A stretch of 64,000 nucleotides of DNA from Liolophura sinensis (lineage: Eukaryota > Mollusca > Polyplacophora > Chitonida > Chitonidae): contig NC_088306.1 in assembly GCF_032854445.1 (NCBI RefSeq), forward strand, positions 16,711,764 to 16,775,763, read 5' to 3'. The position numbers and the translations under genes are program-made. The notes under the pieces were generated by a model. It was not told the DNA's origin, did not search any database, and saw only the letters and a program-made list of their open reading frames with translations. Numbering within the stretch: position 1 is the first letter of the stretch; every line of letters starts with the position of its first letter. Of this stretch, positions 39,201 through 50,000 are shown piece by piece.

Positions 39201-42200
39201 TGGAATGTATCCACGACAATGCTACGATTTTTCTCCAGATATTCATTCCAGGCCTGATTGGCTGCCTCAATATTTTCTGGTGTGGCGCTCTCAACTTCAG
39301 CATGATGGGAAACCTCCACAGGGCTGTTACGGGAAGTTGAGCTCTGACCTTCTTCACCCATCTCCACAAGGTTGTCATTGTTGCCATCGTCTTCGCTACT
39401 GGAGTCAGCATCGCTATGCGTTGTTAAAATGTCCGATTTGTGGAAAAGAAATTTCTCTCGGTTCACCTTATGCAGAGCTTGCCGTTTTATATTTTTTTCT
39501 GTGCCTTCAAACTTCATTCTCTTCACATTGTTGATGCTCAGAGAATCATCTGAGTCTGCTTCAAAACTTTGAGAAGGTGCATTATTTTTACCGCCAAAAC
39601 GAAATTTTTTCAGATTTTCAGCCTGGATATTGGTATCCTTCACTAGGCGGGGCTTGTCTTTCTTCTGCTCTGTCGTCAACGCCAACTCATTAACATGAAT
39701 GCTCTCTAACCCCTCTGTGGGTCTTGTTGTGTTCTCGGGCTTTGCAAACTTCTCACTGTCCACCTGCACCTCTTCATCCATATAGTCTGTAGCCAACACA
39801 TTCGTGTTCAGTGTTTTCGTATCTTTGGCATACAGATCTTCTAAGGTCGGCAGACGTGCTCTTGGGGTGACATTGTTTGGAACTGAAATGCAACCTGCTG
39901 CGTCTACACTCTCCACAGTGGAGGATTCCGCCTCCCCCGGAACTGCGCCTGAGAAAATATCATCCATGGCAATGATACTGTCTTCCTGTGAGCTTGAGAC
40001 TTCAGCAGGTTTTGAAAGACTGATAGCAGGGGGAAGTGCAGTGAAAGAGGAGGAGCTTTCAGGCTGGGACATGCCTTCAGGGATTGAGTTGTTCATGGTG
40101 TTTGGCAAAGAGTACCGCGAGTTTGACACTGTCACGCCCAAATCGGACATGTCAGCAGCTTCCTGAGGCAAGTCCGTTGAAGATGACACCTGAGTTTCTT
40201 TGTTCTGGTCTTTCAGTTTCAAGCGACTGATTGCGACAGACTGTTCCGAATCCGAGCTCTGACATGATAAATTGCTGTCTTCGTTCAAATGATGTGACTG
40301 ACTGAGTATATAAGGTGGAAACGATTTTGAATCCATTGGATTTTCAATGTTGCGGATTGAATCAACGCTACCACTTGGGGATTCCACTTCAGCCTCTCTG
40401 TTCACGCGGATACTAATATCACCCGATGCACGTTTGATATGGCCAACTGCCAGAGAAGCGGTGGACACCTTGTTGTTGGCTGTGCATGGCTCTAACACAA
40501 AATCAGGCTGAACAGAGGGTGATGGACAGCTGGCAGAGTGCATGGTGTGGTCGTAGGACGAGGAACAAGATGCCGCTGCAAAGCTGGGGTATGGTGGGTG
40601 TAGTGCATGCACTGCCGCGTTCAGCTGTTCATGTAGAGTGTCCAGGAGTAAAGCCAGCATCTCCTGACAGTCGTGCTACAAATTATAAGAAAACTTGTTA
40701 CCCTAATTCTTCAACGCTTTCACATATCAAAGAGCCGTTTTCAGTACAAGCTATGCACAGTTACAACTGGATATTGAACACAAAACTACAATGGTTAGAT
40801 TGTTCAGTTTCAGGGCTTCACAAAAAGTATTTATATTTCATCAATGTACTCAGAATAATATGCTTAAACAAAACACCTTGCAAACATGCAAAAAGGTTGA
40901 AGAATTACCGGATATGTATAATTTTTATACATTTATGTGGTTTAACGCCATACTCAAGAAGATTTCATTTATATGATGGTGGTCAGTGTAATAAATCGGG
41001 AGAGCTCTTTGTAAACCACTGACTTCCTCCAAGTTCATATTACACGGTAACATACCTGTCTGTAGTCCTGGAACTGAGGGTGGTACATGCCCAGTGTCTG
41101 CTTGAACTCCAGCGGATGGATGACGGCGTACTGGGAGCTCCAGACCTTGTAGAGTAGCTTGGTGAAAGTACCTGTCAGTGTGTCCTCGTTAGCTTTGCTC
41201 AGATGGTATTGGTTCAGGAAGAACTTAACCAGGTGAGCGTTGCTGAACAGGCACTGTAACCCGGAGTTCATGAAACAGGTGTTGCCAAGGTTAAACAGGC
41301 CAGCTTTACCTGGACCCACAGATGGATCTGAGGACAAATAAAGTGTTCAGAAAATTACACGCTGCAAAGTTAGAATGGTCACTCTGGCTTCACAGTTGTA
41401 CCTCAGAGCAACACATACATGTATACCGATAATTCTTGGTGTAGAACAAGACCCAAAGCACCCTGGTTTGAACGGAGGTAACAATGAATCAAAATGCTAA
41501 GGCCTTACCATTTTGATTTGGAATGGAGTTTGATAGGAGTTTTATGCCATGCTCAACAATATCACTTATGTGGCCCGCATTACTGTGTGGGCAAGTCCAT
41601 TGTTTTAATGACAAAAACACATTCTACCACATATAAATGTATGGGAGCTGTGATTTCTTGCAGACCTGATATAGTGAATAAAATGTTTCATTCGACGGGT
41701 GTTTTATGTCACTTTCAAGCATATGGCTGAACTCTAACACTTAATCTATTACAATAGAATGTAAATGCTTCCAGACCCCAATCTCTCACCCAAGATCCCC
41801 CCCCTCTCCCCCCCCCCCCGACCCCTTCTCCCAACCCCCTTCTTCCGACCCCCATTCCCACCCTATATACCCCCCACTCCCATTTCTCACCCGAGACCCC
41901 AAACTACCACCCATGAAACAACAAATTCCCATCACCTTTGACATCTTTGGTAACAGCATGATGCTCCTTTTCCAGGAAAGGTTTGTGGACAGGGCTGGTG
42001 TACCTCACTGAAACACAAACATAGATATTCACTTTAATATTAAACAAGTCAGCACAATGGAAAGGTATCAATGGTACTTCTCACACTATATGTCCCATTT
42101 TACAGAAGAGTTAAGGACTATGTGGTAAGTAAATGACAAATTAGGGTATTAACAGGACTGCTGATAAAGACCAAAACTCGTCGCTTTTCTTTTCTTTTCA

Positions 42201-43909
42201 TAACACTTCTTTCAACATTACTTCAGTCACATCATAACAGTGGTTCCATCTATACAGTAGGCAGGATCCAATGTCGCCATATTTGTCGCCATATTTATAG
42301 TGCAGTCTCACTGGAAAGCCATGTCGCAGATACTACACACATTGCACCAGTCACATCATACAGACACCTGGCCAACCAGTACTTGATATAACGTGCCTCT
42401 CTTTGTGCTACATATACTGTATGTATGTATGTACATGTATGCTTGGAGTTTTATATTGTAATTAACAATTTTTTCAGTCATATGATGACAAGGAGTCATT
42501 ATGTGTGTACACATACTGTGTCTTCCTGTGGCAGAAGTAATGCCGCCAAAGCACTATCCCCACTGAAGTACCATACCAAAGACACCCCATCCAATCACAT
42601 TTCAATGACGCCGGGCAAAGATTTCCTGTTTCCTTACTCTAACCTCCCAGTGCTGAGCACCAACCGAGGCAGCAACAAGTACCATTATTTTAAGTCTTTA
42701 GCCAAGGTTAGATCCCAGGTCTCCCAACTATGATATCACAATTTCCACATTACCCTTTGTATGGCTCAATCCGGAGCATGACCCAGGAAGACCAATATTT
42801 GATTGCCTACAACTACAAAAATCTACACCAGAGTAATTTATGAAAACATTAACAGAATGATATATATGTTGTAACACGAGATCTACCCATACCTGTCTCA
42901 TTAGGCTGTCGTTCCAGGAGGGGCATATCATCAAAGGCTACCTTTTTGACCACACCAGAGGTCTCAACACCCGCTGAAAACATAGTATCAGCAAAAATTA
43001 CAAGCCTCTCTATTAAAGAGGCTACATGAGGGACTTTTGGCAAAAAATCTATCAGCCAAAAATCCAATCATGTTTTTGCTATTATTTTAAAAAAGCCCAA
43101 ATAATTACATTTTCATTAATAGTTATAAAGTTCCTAACATTATAAAGAGTTTTCAGAGGCTTAAGAATCATTTTAACACTGATCTTAACGGAAAGGTAAT
43201 AATTTTATCAATTGCTGGTAAATACTGAAATTTTGATTTCCTTAGCACACATGGACATATGCAGAAAATCTCCGGTACAACCTCATTAAGAAAAATAATA
43301 ATGTGAAAATATGGTTGCTCTGCAATAATATATTCAAGGCAAAGGAATATGGTAAATCATTGTATTGGAGGTTGTATGGGAGTTTCATATCATTGTAATA
43401 GGGACTTCGTAAAACTTCTTCCCGCCTATATGAAGACGGTCCAAAGCTGTGAACTCATTTGTTCTTTCCTTTATTACGTCCCAATTACTGGCCAATATTT
43501 GCTTATAAAAAATATCTGAAGTACACAAGCACTACAACATCACAGAAGAAAACAGTGCATTCTGGTGTCATTTGGACAGCCTGTGTATCTCGTCCTCGAG
43601 TCTCCGATCACCATTATCCTAAATGATCAGAATACACAAATCTTTAAATGTTACAGAGGTTTACAGCATTAATGACACAATAATGGAAGTCTGCACAGCT
43701 GTGAGCATGAACAAATTTTACAGTTTTAACAGAAATGGTAAAAAAAAAACAGAAAAAAATACTGTCAGATGTATATGCCGATGCTTTAACAAACCTTCAA
43801 AGGGTGGCATGTTTTGGTCAGTAGTTTCTTCAGTTGACACCGTAGAGCTGATAGTTTCCACTTTCAAAGTTTCGTTTTCACTGGACATCACCTCAGTCAA
43901 AACTTCCAT
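27227..43909 (-). CDS. USP-family deubiquitinase (USP4/15/32-like) with internal RING-like motif
   Basis: Cysteine protease that removes ubiquitin. Coding exons in gene order: 43909-43795, 42973-42893, 42007-41936, 41327-41056, 40675-39182, 37818-37725, 37272-37106, 35353-34661, 33642-33601, 33364-33288, 32760-32577, 31813-31593, 30963-30847, 29290-29145, 28700-28557, 27474-27227. Phases agree throughout (1388 codons plus stop). An in-frame TGA lies two codons upstream of the ATG. Cys box GLFNLGNTCFMNS (Cys about 107), HDCQEMLALLLD, RSIVVDTFQGQFRST, zinc-ribbon pairs CSEC (681-684) and CPQC (1182-1185), CSRCGFTAHCTGC, TLIIHLKR, ANAGHYTAY (His about 1264) and WFYYND (Asp about 1282) are all present, so it should be active. 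Unusual: about 450 low-complexity residues in exon 5 and a RING-like C/H cluster (968-1012). The USP superfamily is certain; the exact orthologue is not. Confidence 0.9.
27545..27690 (+). mobile_element. SINE family A, 5'-truncated, USP intron 15
   Basis: B-box-like GTGTTCAAGTCCAGCTCATG, the body AAGTGAAATATTTTTTTAGT and the tail CAATCAAATAAATAAATC. Confidence 0.75.
28041..28316 (-). mobile_element. SINE family A, near full length, USP intron 15
   Basis: Minus-oriented: (ATTT)n tail at the left, body TACTCAAAAATATTTCATC, GGTGGGAGAAAACCGGGC, and tRNA-like head at the right ending in CCATGGAGGCCC. Confidence 0.8.
29378..29507 (-). mobile_element. SINE family A, truncated, USP intron 13
   Basis: Tail and body (GATTGGTGTTTTACGCCATA, GAAACCCACGGCCATCCGC), lacking the tRNA head. 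A short deletion joins AATATTCAA directly to GGTGGGAGG. Confidence 0.75.
30929..31038 (-). repeat. Partial tandem copy of USP exon 13 start and its acceptor
   Basis: The 5' end of exon 13 (codons for EILDEHNPW) with its 3' splice site is repeated 68 bp upstream in gene sense (31003-31038). The functional acceptor reads TTTACAG|TGAGATATT; the copy reads TTTACGG, so its AG is destroyed. The rest of the copy (ATGAACACAACCCCTGGTA) is intact. Confidence 0.9.
32665..33060 (-). repeat. Tandem partial copies of USP exon 11 with its acceptor
   Basis: The first part of exon 11 plus upstream intron is repeated at about 135-bp spacing: anchor word AGGTAGACC or a variant at 32671 (real exon), 32806, 32942 and 33047 (fragment). 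The first copy keeps an AG acceptor (ATGCAG|GCAGTTAGCAG) but has an extra base that shifts the frame. The second keeps the frame (codons for HFFSHSNVIYLYG) but has lost the clear acceptor. Confidence 0.88.
33181..33216. repeat. 12-bp inverted repeat (hairpin)
   Basis: CTGTCACACAAG at 33181-33192 and its perfect complement CTTGTGTGACAG at 33205-33216, separated by 12 bases, inside USP intron 10. Confidence 0.85.
33960..34700 (-). repeat. 45-bp minisatellite from the USP RING exon end plus its 5' splice site
   Basis: About 16 units of 45 bp. In gene sense the first unit is the true end of exon 8, encoding CEGTLCQSCLE, followed by the donor GAG|GTGAGT (exon end at 34661). Later units repeat the coding end and junction. 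Many keep GAGGTGAGT (CACCTC on the plus strand); others have GAGATGAGT (CATCTC) and lost the GT. The period is 15 codons, so read-through would stay in frame, but the second unit has TAG in place of CAG. A 284-codon plus-strand frame here is an antisense artefact. Confidence 0.95.
35380..36020. repeat. Degenerate AT/CA-rich repeat in USP intron 7
   Basis: Irregular units of about 25-40 bp based on GTAAATACCAGAACACAATA and CACACATGTAAATACC, beginning right after the acceptor side of USP exon 8. Overlapping open frames rich in CVYCV or YQKT are repeat artefacts. Confidence 0.8.
41790..41890. repeat. C-rich low-complexity tract
   Basis: Runs of C interrupted by TCTC and GACCC, about 50 bp from USP exon 3 on the intron side of its donor. 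Confidence 0.8.
42421..42540 (+). mobile_element. SINE family B fragment, USP intron 2
   Basis: (ATGT)n followed by GCTTGGAGTTTTATATTGTA and TTTTTCAGTCATATGATGAC, matching the core at 19020 and 63000. Confidence 0.6.
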
Positions 43910-44741
43910 GTCTCAGCCACTTGGCCATACAACTTGTCTATGCACCACCTACAAAGGAATTAACTTTGAAATTGAAAAATAAGAGTCTATAAGAAAGAGA
44001 AAACTGGTTACATCCAATCATACTTTGTTTTAACCAAGAGACTTCCATACACCTTCTATAAACCTTCCGTATGAAGTCACAAGAACGAGACAAAACTGTG
44101 TCAAAATTCTCATTCTGATATTTTGTGGTGTAATAAAGTCTAAACTTTTACAAGAGAGTCATGTACTACCCTAATTCATGTACCTTTTCGCATCTGATAG
44201 AACAACTTTCAGTCTAATTTATGCACATTTTCTATTTGATTTTGGAAACAAAACTACATTGGTTGAATTGTCCAGTTTCAGGACTTCACAAAAAGTGTAA
44301 TTTTAGCAGTCAACACAGAATAATGCCTTCAGAATATGCTTGAATAAACACCTCGCGAACATGTCAAAAGGTTGAAGAATTACAATAGTATATCTTGGCT
44401 TGCTAAATTCTAACAGTCAACATAGGAAAATATGTGACCTTTTTCTCACTTTTTACATTTTACTTTTCCCTCATCTAGCTATGCTGTGTTTTCCACACAT
44501 ACATAGGAAACCTATGAAAGCACTGCAGAGGAATTTTGAAATTCTCTGTCTTAAAAGAGACTGAACCCATGACTCCTTAAAATGACTGTCAATCATGAGC
44601 CATTGGGTATGTTCAAAGTTCTCTAGGTTAATGTGACCCCAAGAAAGTGCCCATATAAATTAGTTTCATTGGTTAGGGTGGTGAATTAAGATGATAGTCT
44701 TCAAGTTTCAACTGGAAAATGAAAGAAATGAGCATACAGAG

Positions 44742-44836
44742 GTATTTACTTATTTATTTGAATGGTGTTTTACGCTGTACTCAAGAATATTTCACTTATA
44801 ACGCAGCCAGCGTTATTGTGGGACATACACAGGTAC
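44742..44836 (-). mobile_element. SINE family A, short 3' piece
   Basis: Tail and body only (GAATGGTGTTTTACGCTGTA, CTCAAGAATATTTCACTTAT), in the 5' intron of the USP gene. Confidence 0.7.
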
Positions 44837-45742
44837 GATCGATTGCCTGGAGTCAGAAGGAGGTGGGAGTATGAAATCCATGGTAATTTTTTTCAGTGGA
44901 ATCAGTATTACAATCATTACCAGACTTTTTATATAACAGTCCATCTACAAGAACTATTCTGAGATAGAGTAAATGAATTATATTCCTAATCAAGTCATGG
45001 ATTATAGTCAAAATGCCTGCTAGCCAGAGTGACTGCTACCAGCATGCTCGTTACCTATGTGCAGGATACAGCAGAGCGGGGCTGAATGTGATTTTGGAAA
45101 TGTTGCTTGTATGTATAATTTAAATATTTTTTCTTAGTCTTTGAAGTCAGTATCTAAAATGATCAGGTCAGTGTCATCACCTAAGTTGACATATTTATCT
45201 CTGCCAATGTCAGACACCACAGTCACACGAAAGCGCTGTAACAGTGCATTTTACCTTGTCACAATATCTCCTATGAGTCAAGTTAATACTTGGATAAGGT
45301 TAATTTTATATCTAAGCACACTACCACTGTAACAATAACATCCTGGCTCTGGCAGAAAACAGTTTATCCAGCAAGTTCTTTGACCTGAATCCAAAATTTT
45401 ACATCAGCCATAAATAATAAACTTATAAATTAAAAAAGAAAAACACTAAGTAAATATAATATGACCAAGTTCTGCCTCATTAGATTTGAGACCATGGGTA
45501 GCTGTTTAAATAATATTAACTTGCAATGAACGCTAAGAAGCAGGCAACATCTCTATCTGCTTACAAAACAACAGATTTTTTTTGTTGTTGTTCTTTTTTT
45601 GGCCAGGAAGAAAATTACTGAACAGACAATACACAAAAGTTGCATACAATTTCGCGGATTCCCAATGTCTTACTTATCGCTTAGTGTTTAACAGGAATGT
45701 AACCTTCTCAAAATCACCCTAAAATATGAACATATTACTCAC

Positions 45743-45850
45743 TCTTTACTCCGCAGTAAACAAAAATATGAACGGTGTCGTTGTCGTTGATTACAGCTGC
45801 ATGAACACGGACACTCGCAGTGACACTGACAGTCGCGAGAGCGGAAACAT
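45743..45850 (-). promoter_or_regulatory. Possible USP 5' UTR exon and promoter
   Basis: A strong minus-strand donor (AAAGA|GTGAGT) ends at 45743. An acceptor (TTCCTTTGTAG) lies just upstream of the USP start-codon exon near 43950, so a non-coding first exon is likely. The surrounding sequence is locally CpG-richer (CGCAGTG, CAGTCGCGAGAGCGG). ASCC1 begins about 1.2 kb away on the other strand, which fits a divergent promoter region. Confidence 0.45.
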
Positions 45851-46447
45851 GTTATAGGATTTCGCCAAGATCTTGTGCATCCAATTTGTCATTGATTGAC
45901 CTACGACTCTGCAACCAATCTCGGTCTCATTGCTAAGGCATGCCTGGTTTTTCTTACCTCGATCAGGAACAACGAAAATCGTTCAAATTTGATCGTCTTC
46001 TTACACAATTTTCTCTTTCCATCAAGGCCATATTTTCAGTTTCGCGCAGATGGGATACGACTTCCGGAATTTGAATGTTTTAAAAATTATGCACTTAAGA
46101 AAGAAACGAAATGTTTATTACATTAGAATTATCCAGGTCATCATCTAATGATGGCCTGAAACCAGGCTGGCAAGTTTGCCATAGATTTTAGTTTTATTTC
46201 TAACACAATCCTGAGACATTTTCCTAAACAGCTTTCATGTGATATAGTTTTTCCGGACTTTTGACAGATTTAGATGTCGTATCGCATGTGGCTCGCTACA
46301 CGTTTTTAAGCAGACGAAGCAGGCTTGAGTCGATAATGTGAGCTCAGCATCTTGGGGCTTGATCTTTTAGGGGTGACAAAGGATACTTGATCTTTAAGCT
46401 TATTCAGCTTTAGAAATTAATGTTGTGTCCACCTGATCAGTGTTATC

Positions 46448-46660
46448 TTAAGATTTATTTATTGGATTTGTGTTTTGCGCCGTACTCAAGAATATCTCCC
46501 TTGCCTGACGACGGCCAGTATTATTGTGGGAGGAAGCTGGGCAGAGCCTGGAGGAAACCCAAGACGATCCGCAGGTTGGTAATAGACCTTCCCATGTACG
46601 GCTGGGGAGGAAACTAGCATGAGCTGGACTTGAACCCGCAGCAACCGCATTGGTGATGTT
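46448..46660 (-). mobile_element. SINE family A, near full length
   Basis: GTTTTGCGCCGTACTCAAG body, GTGGGAGGAAGCTGGGCAG, and a B-box-like complement (GAACCCGCAGCAACCGC) at the right end. It lies in the USP-ASCC1 spacer. Confidence 0.75.
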
Positions 46661-46789
46661 ACCTATTGACAAATGTGTCCAAATTTCAACTTTCAGATCC
46701 AAAAATTAAGCATTTTGAAGAGGTTTTAAATTTTTACTTTAGTCAGAAATGACTTTGTGGAATCAGGCCAATGTTTCATAAACAATACG

Positions 46790-46962
46790 ACCTTGACTAT
46801 TGAGGGCACATGTTCAAATCCAGGTTTTGTTCAGTTTTAGTTTTATGTCAGCTATCTTGCAAACTGAAAAGCTGATTTTTCCCTGCCTATAAGTCTGGTC
46901 GCTGTAACATAAGTGAAATATTCTTAAGTCTAAATTGAAACTCCGGTCAAATAATTACATAA
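46790..46962 (+). mobile_element. SINE family A, degenerate
   Basis: Decayed plus-oriented copy: CATGTTCAAATCCAGGTTTT (B box), ACATAAGTGAAATATTCTTA, and CGGTCAAATAATTACAT at the tail. Older than the neighbouring copy at 46448. Confidence 0.55.
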
Positions 46963-47046
46963 AAGAAATATGGCGATTAATTGTTTTCCAGATTTGTCAC
47001 ATAGTACAGAGCTGTCTCCCTTGTGTACAGTGACATCATGACCAGC

Positions 47047-50000
47047 ATGGATATCCTAAGGCCGCCTATCATACAGATTGGCAGACGGCGTTACAGGAGA
47101 AACCCAACATCACTAGAAGGGTCAGAGGTCGAGCCAGTGGAAGACGAGGTCATTTTTACAGGTGAAGTGGTGTGGAGAATATTTTACTCTCACAACAAAG
47201 GATAGGTACACTAGGGGATGCCAGACAAATTAGTAAAAATCTGACTATGGCTTTATGAATGTCTTGAATGATTATATGCATAATTATATCTCGCAATTGG
47301 CTGATAATTAAGACATCTTTGCGGGCCCAATGGTTTACACTACATGTATTTTGCTTGAGGCCATTATACCTTGACCATTGAGATCGCTCCTTTGAAACAA
47401 GCCTTTGATAGCATGATTACTCTCACTTAATTTTAATAACATCAGATCTGGTTCTTACTGTTCTTTGAAATACTTTTAAGGGCTTTGTCTTGAATTTTGT
47501 TTTAAGGCTTCAAGACCTTGAAAGTCCTTGAAGAAAGACTTAAATTCTGAGATTTCCATGAAAGCTCATGATTTTTCAATTGTAAACATCCTGTTTTGAT
47601 ATACAGTTCAAAGCTTATTGATGTTAGCTGTGGAAAAGAAAAATGAAGAATATGTATAATTTTTGATTTAGTTATGTTGATAGGTTTTTCTTGAAATATC
47701 ACCATTTTTTTTTTCTCGAAATATCTTTTCTTGCAATTTTGGCTTTTTTCTAGAGAAATCTTGAGAGACTCAAACTTCATGTGGATCAGTCTTTTTGGTT
47801 GGATTTTAGGTACTTGAATTCGAGAAAAAGATTTTCTTATATGACTTTCATGCAGGGACCTGACTGCAGTTGGTGGACATATTCTTGAATAATATGTAAG
47901 CTGGATGCCGAATACATGAACATAATTCGATGTGGTGCAGTTACATGGTAGAAAATGTGAAAAGTTTTTGACTGAGAATTACTTTCTTCCTTTAGATAAG
48001 CCAAAAGGAGAAAAGGTTTTTTTTTCAATTTTTTTTTTTTTTTGACTTAATTTTAAAAAGATGTGGAAATTACAGGATAGATTTTTGCATGTATCTGCTA
48101 GCAGTTAATTAAAAAGAAACTGTAAGGTACATGTATGATATTGTAAAATATCTCTCTGTATCTCTCCACAGAGGGAGGGATTTGTAGCACATGGGATGAT
48201 GAGGTTTGTGATACCAGCGCCAGTTTAAATATTGAAGAAATGGACAGTGGTCAATTTCGACATTTCATGGACGTCCCCAGCCCTTATTTCAAGTTTCTTT
48301 TCGGGAGGAAAGGCGAGACAAAAAGAAGGTTGGAGACAGAGACAGAAACTCAGTTGACAATCCCGGGACATGGAAAAGAGGGGCCTATAGGTAAACCAGC
48401 AGTAATCTCTGAACTGCACCTGACTCTTTTTCCCATGTAGAGTGTTTATTTGCATCTCTTGCTAAGGCCACAGCATTTTAAAATGTTGCTTTTACGGGAT
48501 GGAGAATATAGAGGAGTGTTAGAGGAGGATATAAAACTGAAAGTAAAACCTAAAAATCATGTAATTCTGGGAAAATATGGAATATTTCCTGGGCAAGATT
48601 CCTGTTGATGACATGTTTACACTCTTAGAAAGCCTTAAAAAAGCATGAGAATCATAAACTCATCAAGATCGGAAATAAGAAAAGGTAGGTTTTCAGGTTT
48701 ATTTCATTTTTTGATAGAGTTGGCTCACCCAACTCTGACTTTTTATACATTCAAGTTCTGTGTAGATCATTTCTTATCCAAGATAAAAGTCATCAGTCAT
48801 GTTCGTTGGCATTTTAAGTTATTGTAGGTCACCACAGGAAAGGTGTGTTGTCAGCCAAGACACGCATAGAGTTGTTAGTGAACTCTGCACGCCAGAAACT
48901 ACCATCCACTCACTTCCTATCTCTACCTATGAACAGTCCGGAAATCAAGGACAGTTTTCAGGATTTCAAATCCGAAGTTCTGCTACACTGTGATGGGGTA
49001 AGGCCTGCTTAGATTAGGCGTAGTATCATTTTAAAATTCTCTTGAGAAACTGGTTTTATGAAGTTTTTATGAAGAGATATGGGCATGAAAGAGGAGTGAA
49101 TCATGCCTGAATGGTTAAGATGCTACCTCTCATTTACTAGATTACACAAGGTTCAGGTTCAATCCCAGCTTTGAACAGTGAAGTTGTGGATTCTCTTACT
49201 GTTCGTGAGGCCTTGTTGACGTGTTGATTAATGTTGTACATCACTGTTCACTACATCGCGTTTCAATTTTTAACATTTGATGAAAGTACGTGTATTTCAC
49301 CAAAACTTCAGCATTTTTCAAGGGACACATTTCTCTAAATTCTGACTCAGTCTGATTCATTCACCTTATAAGGTCACTTGGGGGTTGTTTTGTGAAGTTT
49401 GATGAATTTCTTATTTGAAAAAATTCAGTTTGGCAACACAATCATCATTATAGCTTTTATGTGCATCTCAGAGTGAACTTTTACTTACCAAACTTAAGGT
49501 GAAATACAGTAACTGTAATGAACATGTAAACAAGCAAACCTATCACATTTGGACTTGTGTTTGATTTGAAGGCGCGAGGTTTAGATGGGACGATATTCCA
49601 GAACCCTGACAAGCTACACCTGACGCTAGGCATGCTGGTCTTGTTGAGCGACGCTGAGATCAAAGCTGCTCGTAGTCTCCTCCAGGACTGCCAGGATTCT
49701 ATAGTTGAGTAAGTGGTTTATTCTCAACTGATTCATAGATTGTGTACAATGACCCAGGAGCATCTCACCATTGCAGTCGCTGTGAGTTCAAGTCCAGCAC
49801 ATGTTGGTTTCCTCTCCAGCCTTACGTGGGAAGGTCTGGCCCGGAGGTTCTGCCCCATTTCCTCTCACCATAATGCTGGCCATTGTTGTATATGTGAAAT
49901 ATTCTTCAGTACGGTGTAAAACACCAATCTAATAACTAAATCATAGAGTGTGTTAACTTGCACGGAAGTCCGTGGCTGGTTTCTTCTGCCAGAAAGCATT

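Noticed and set aside
39804-40166. 120-codon plus-strand frame
   Set aside because: Shadow of the large USP exon 5 on the opposite strand.
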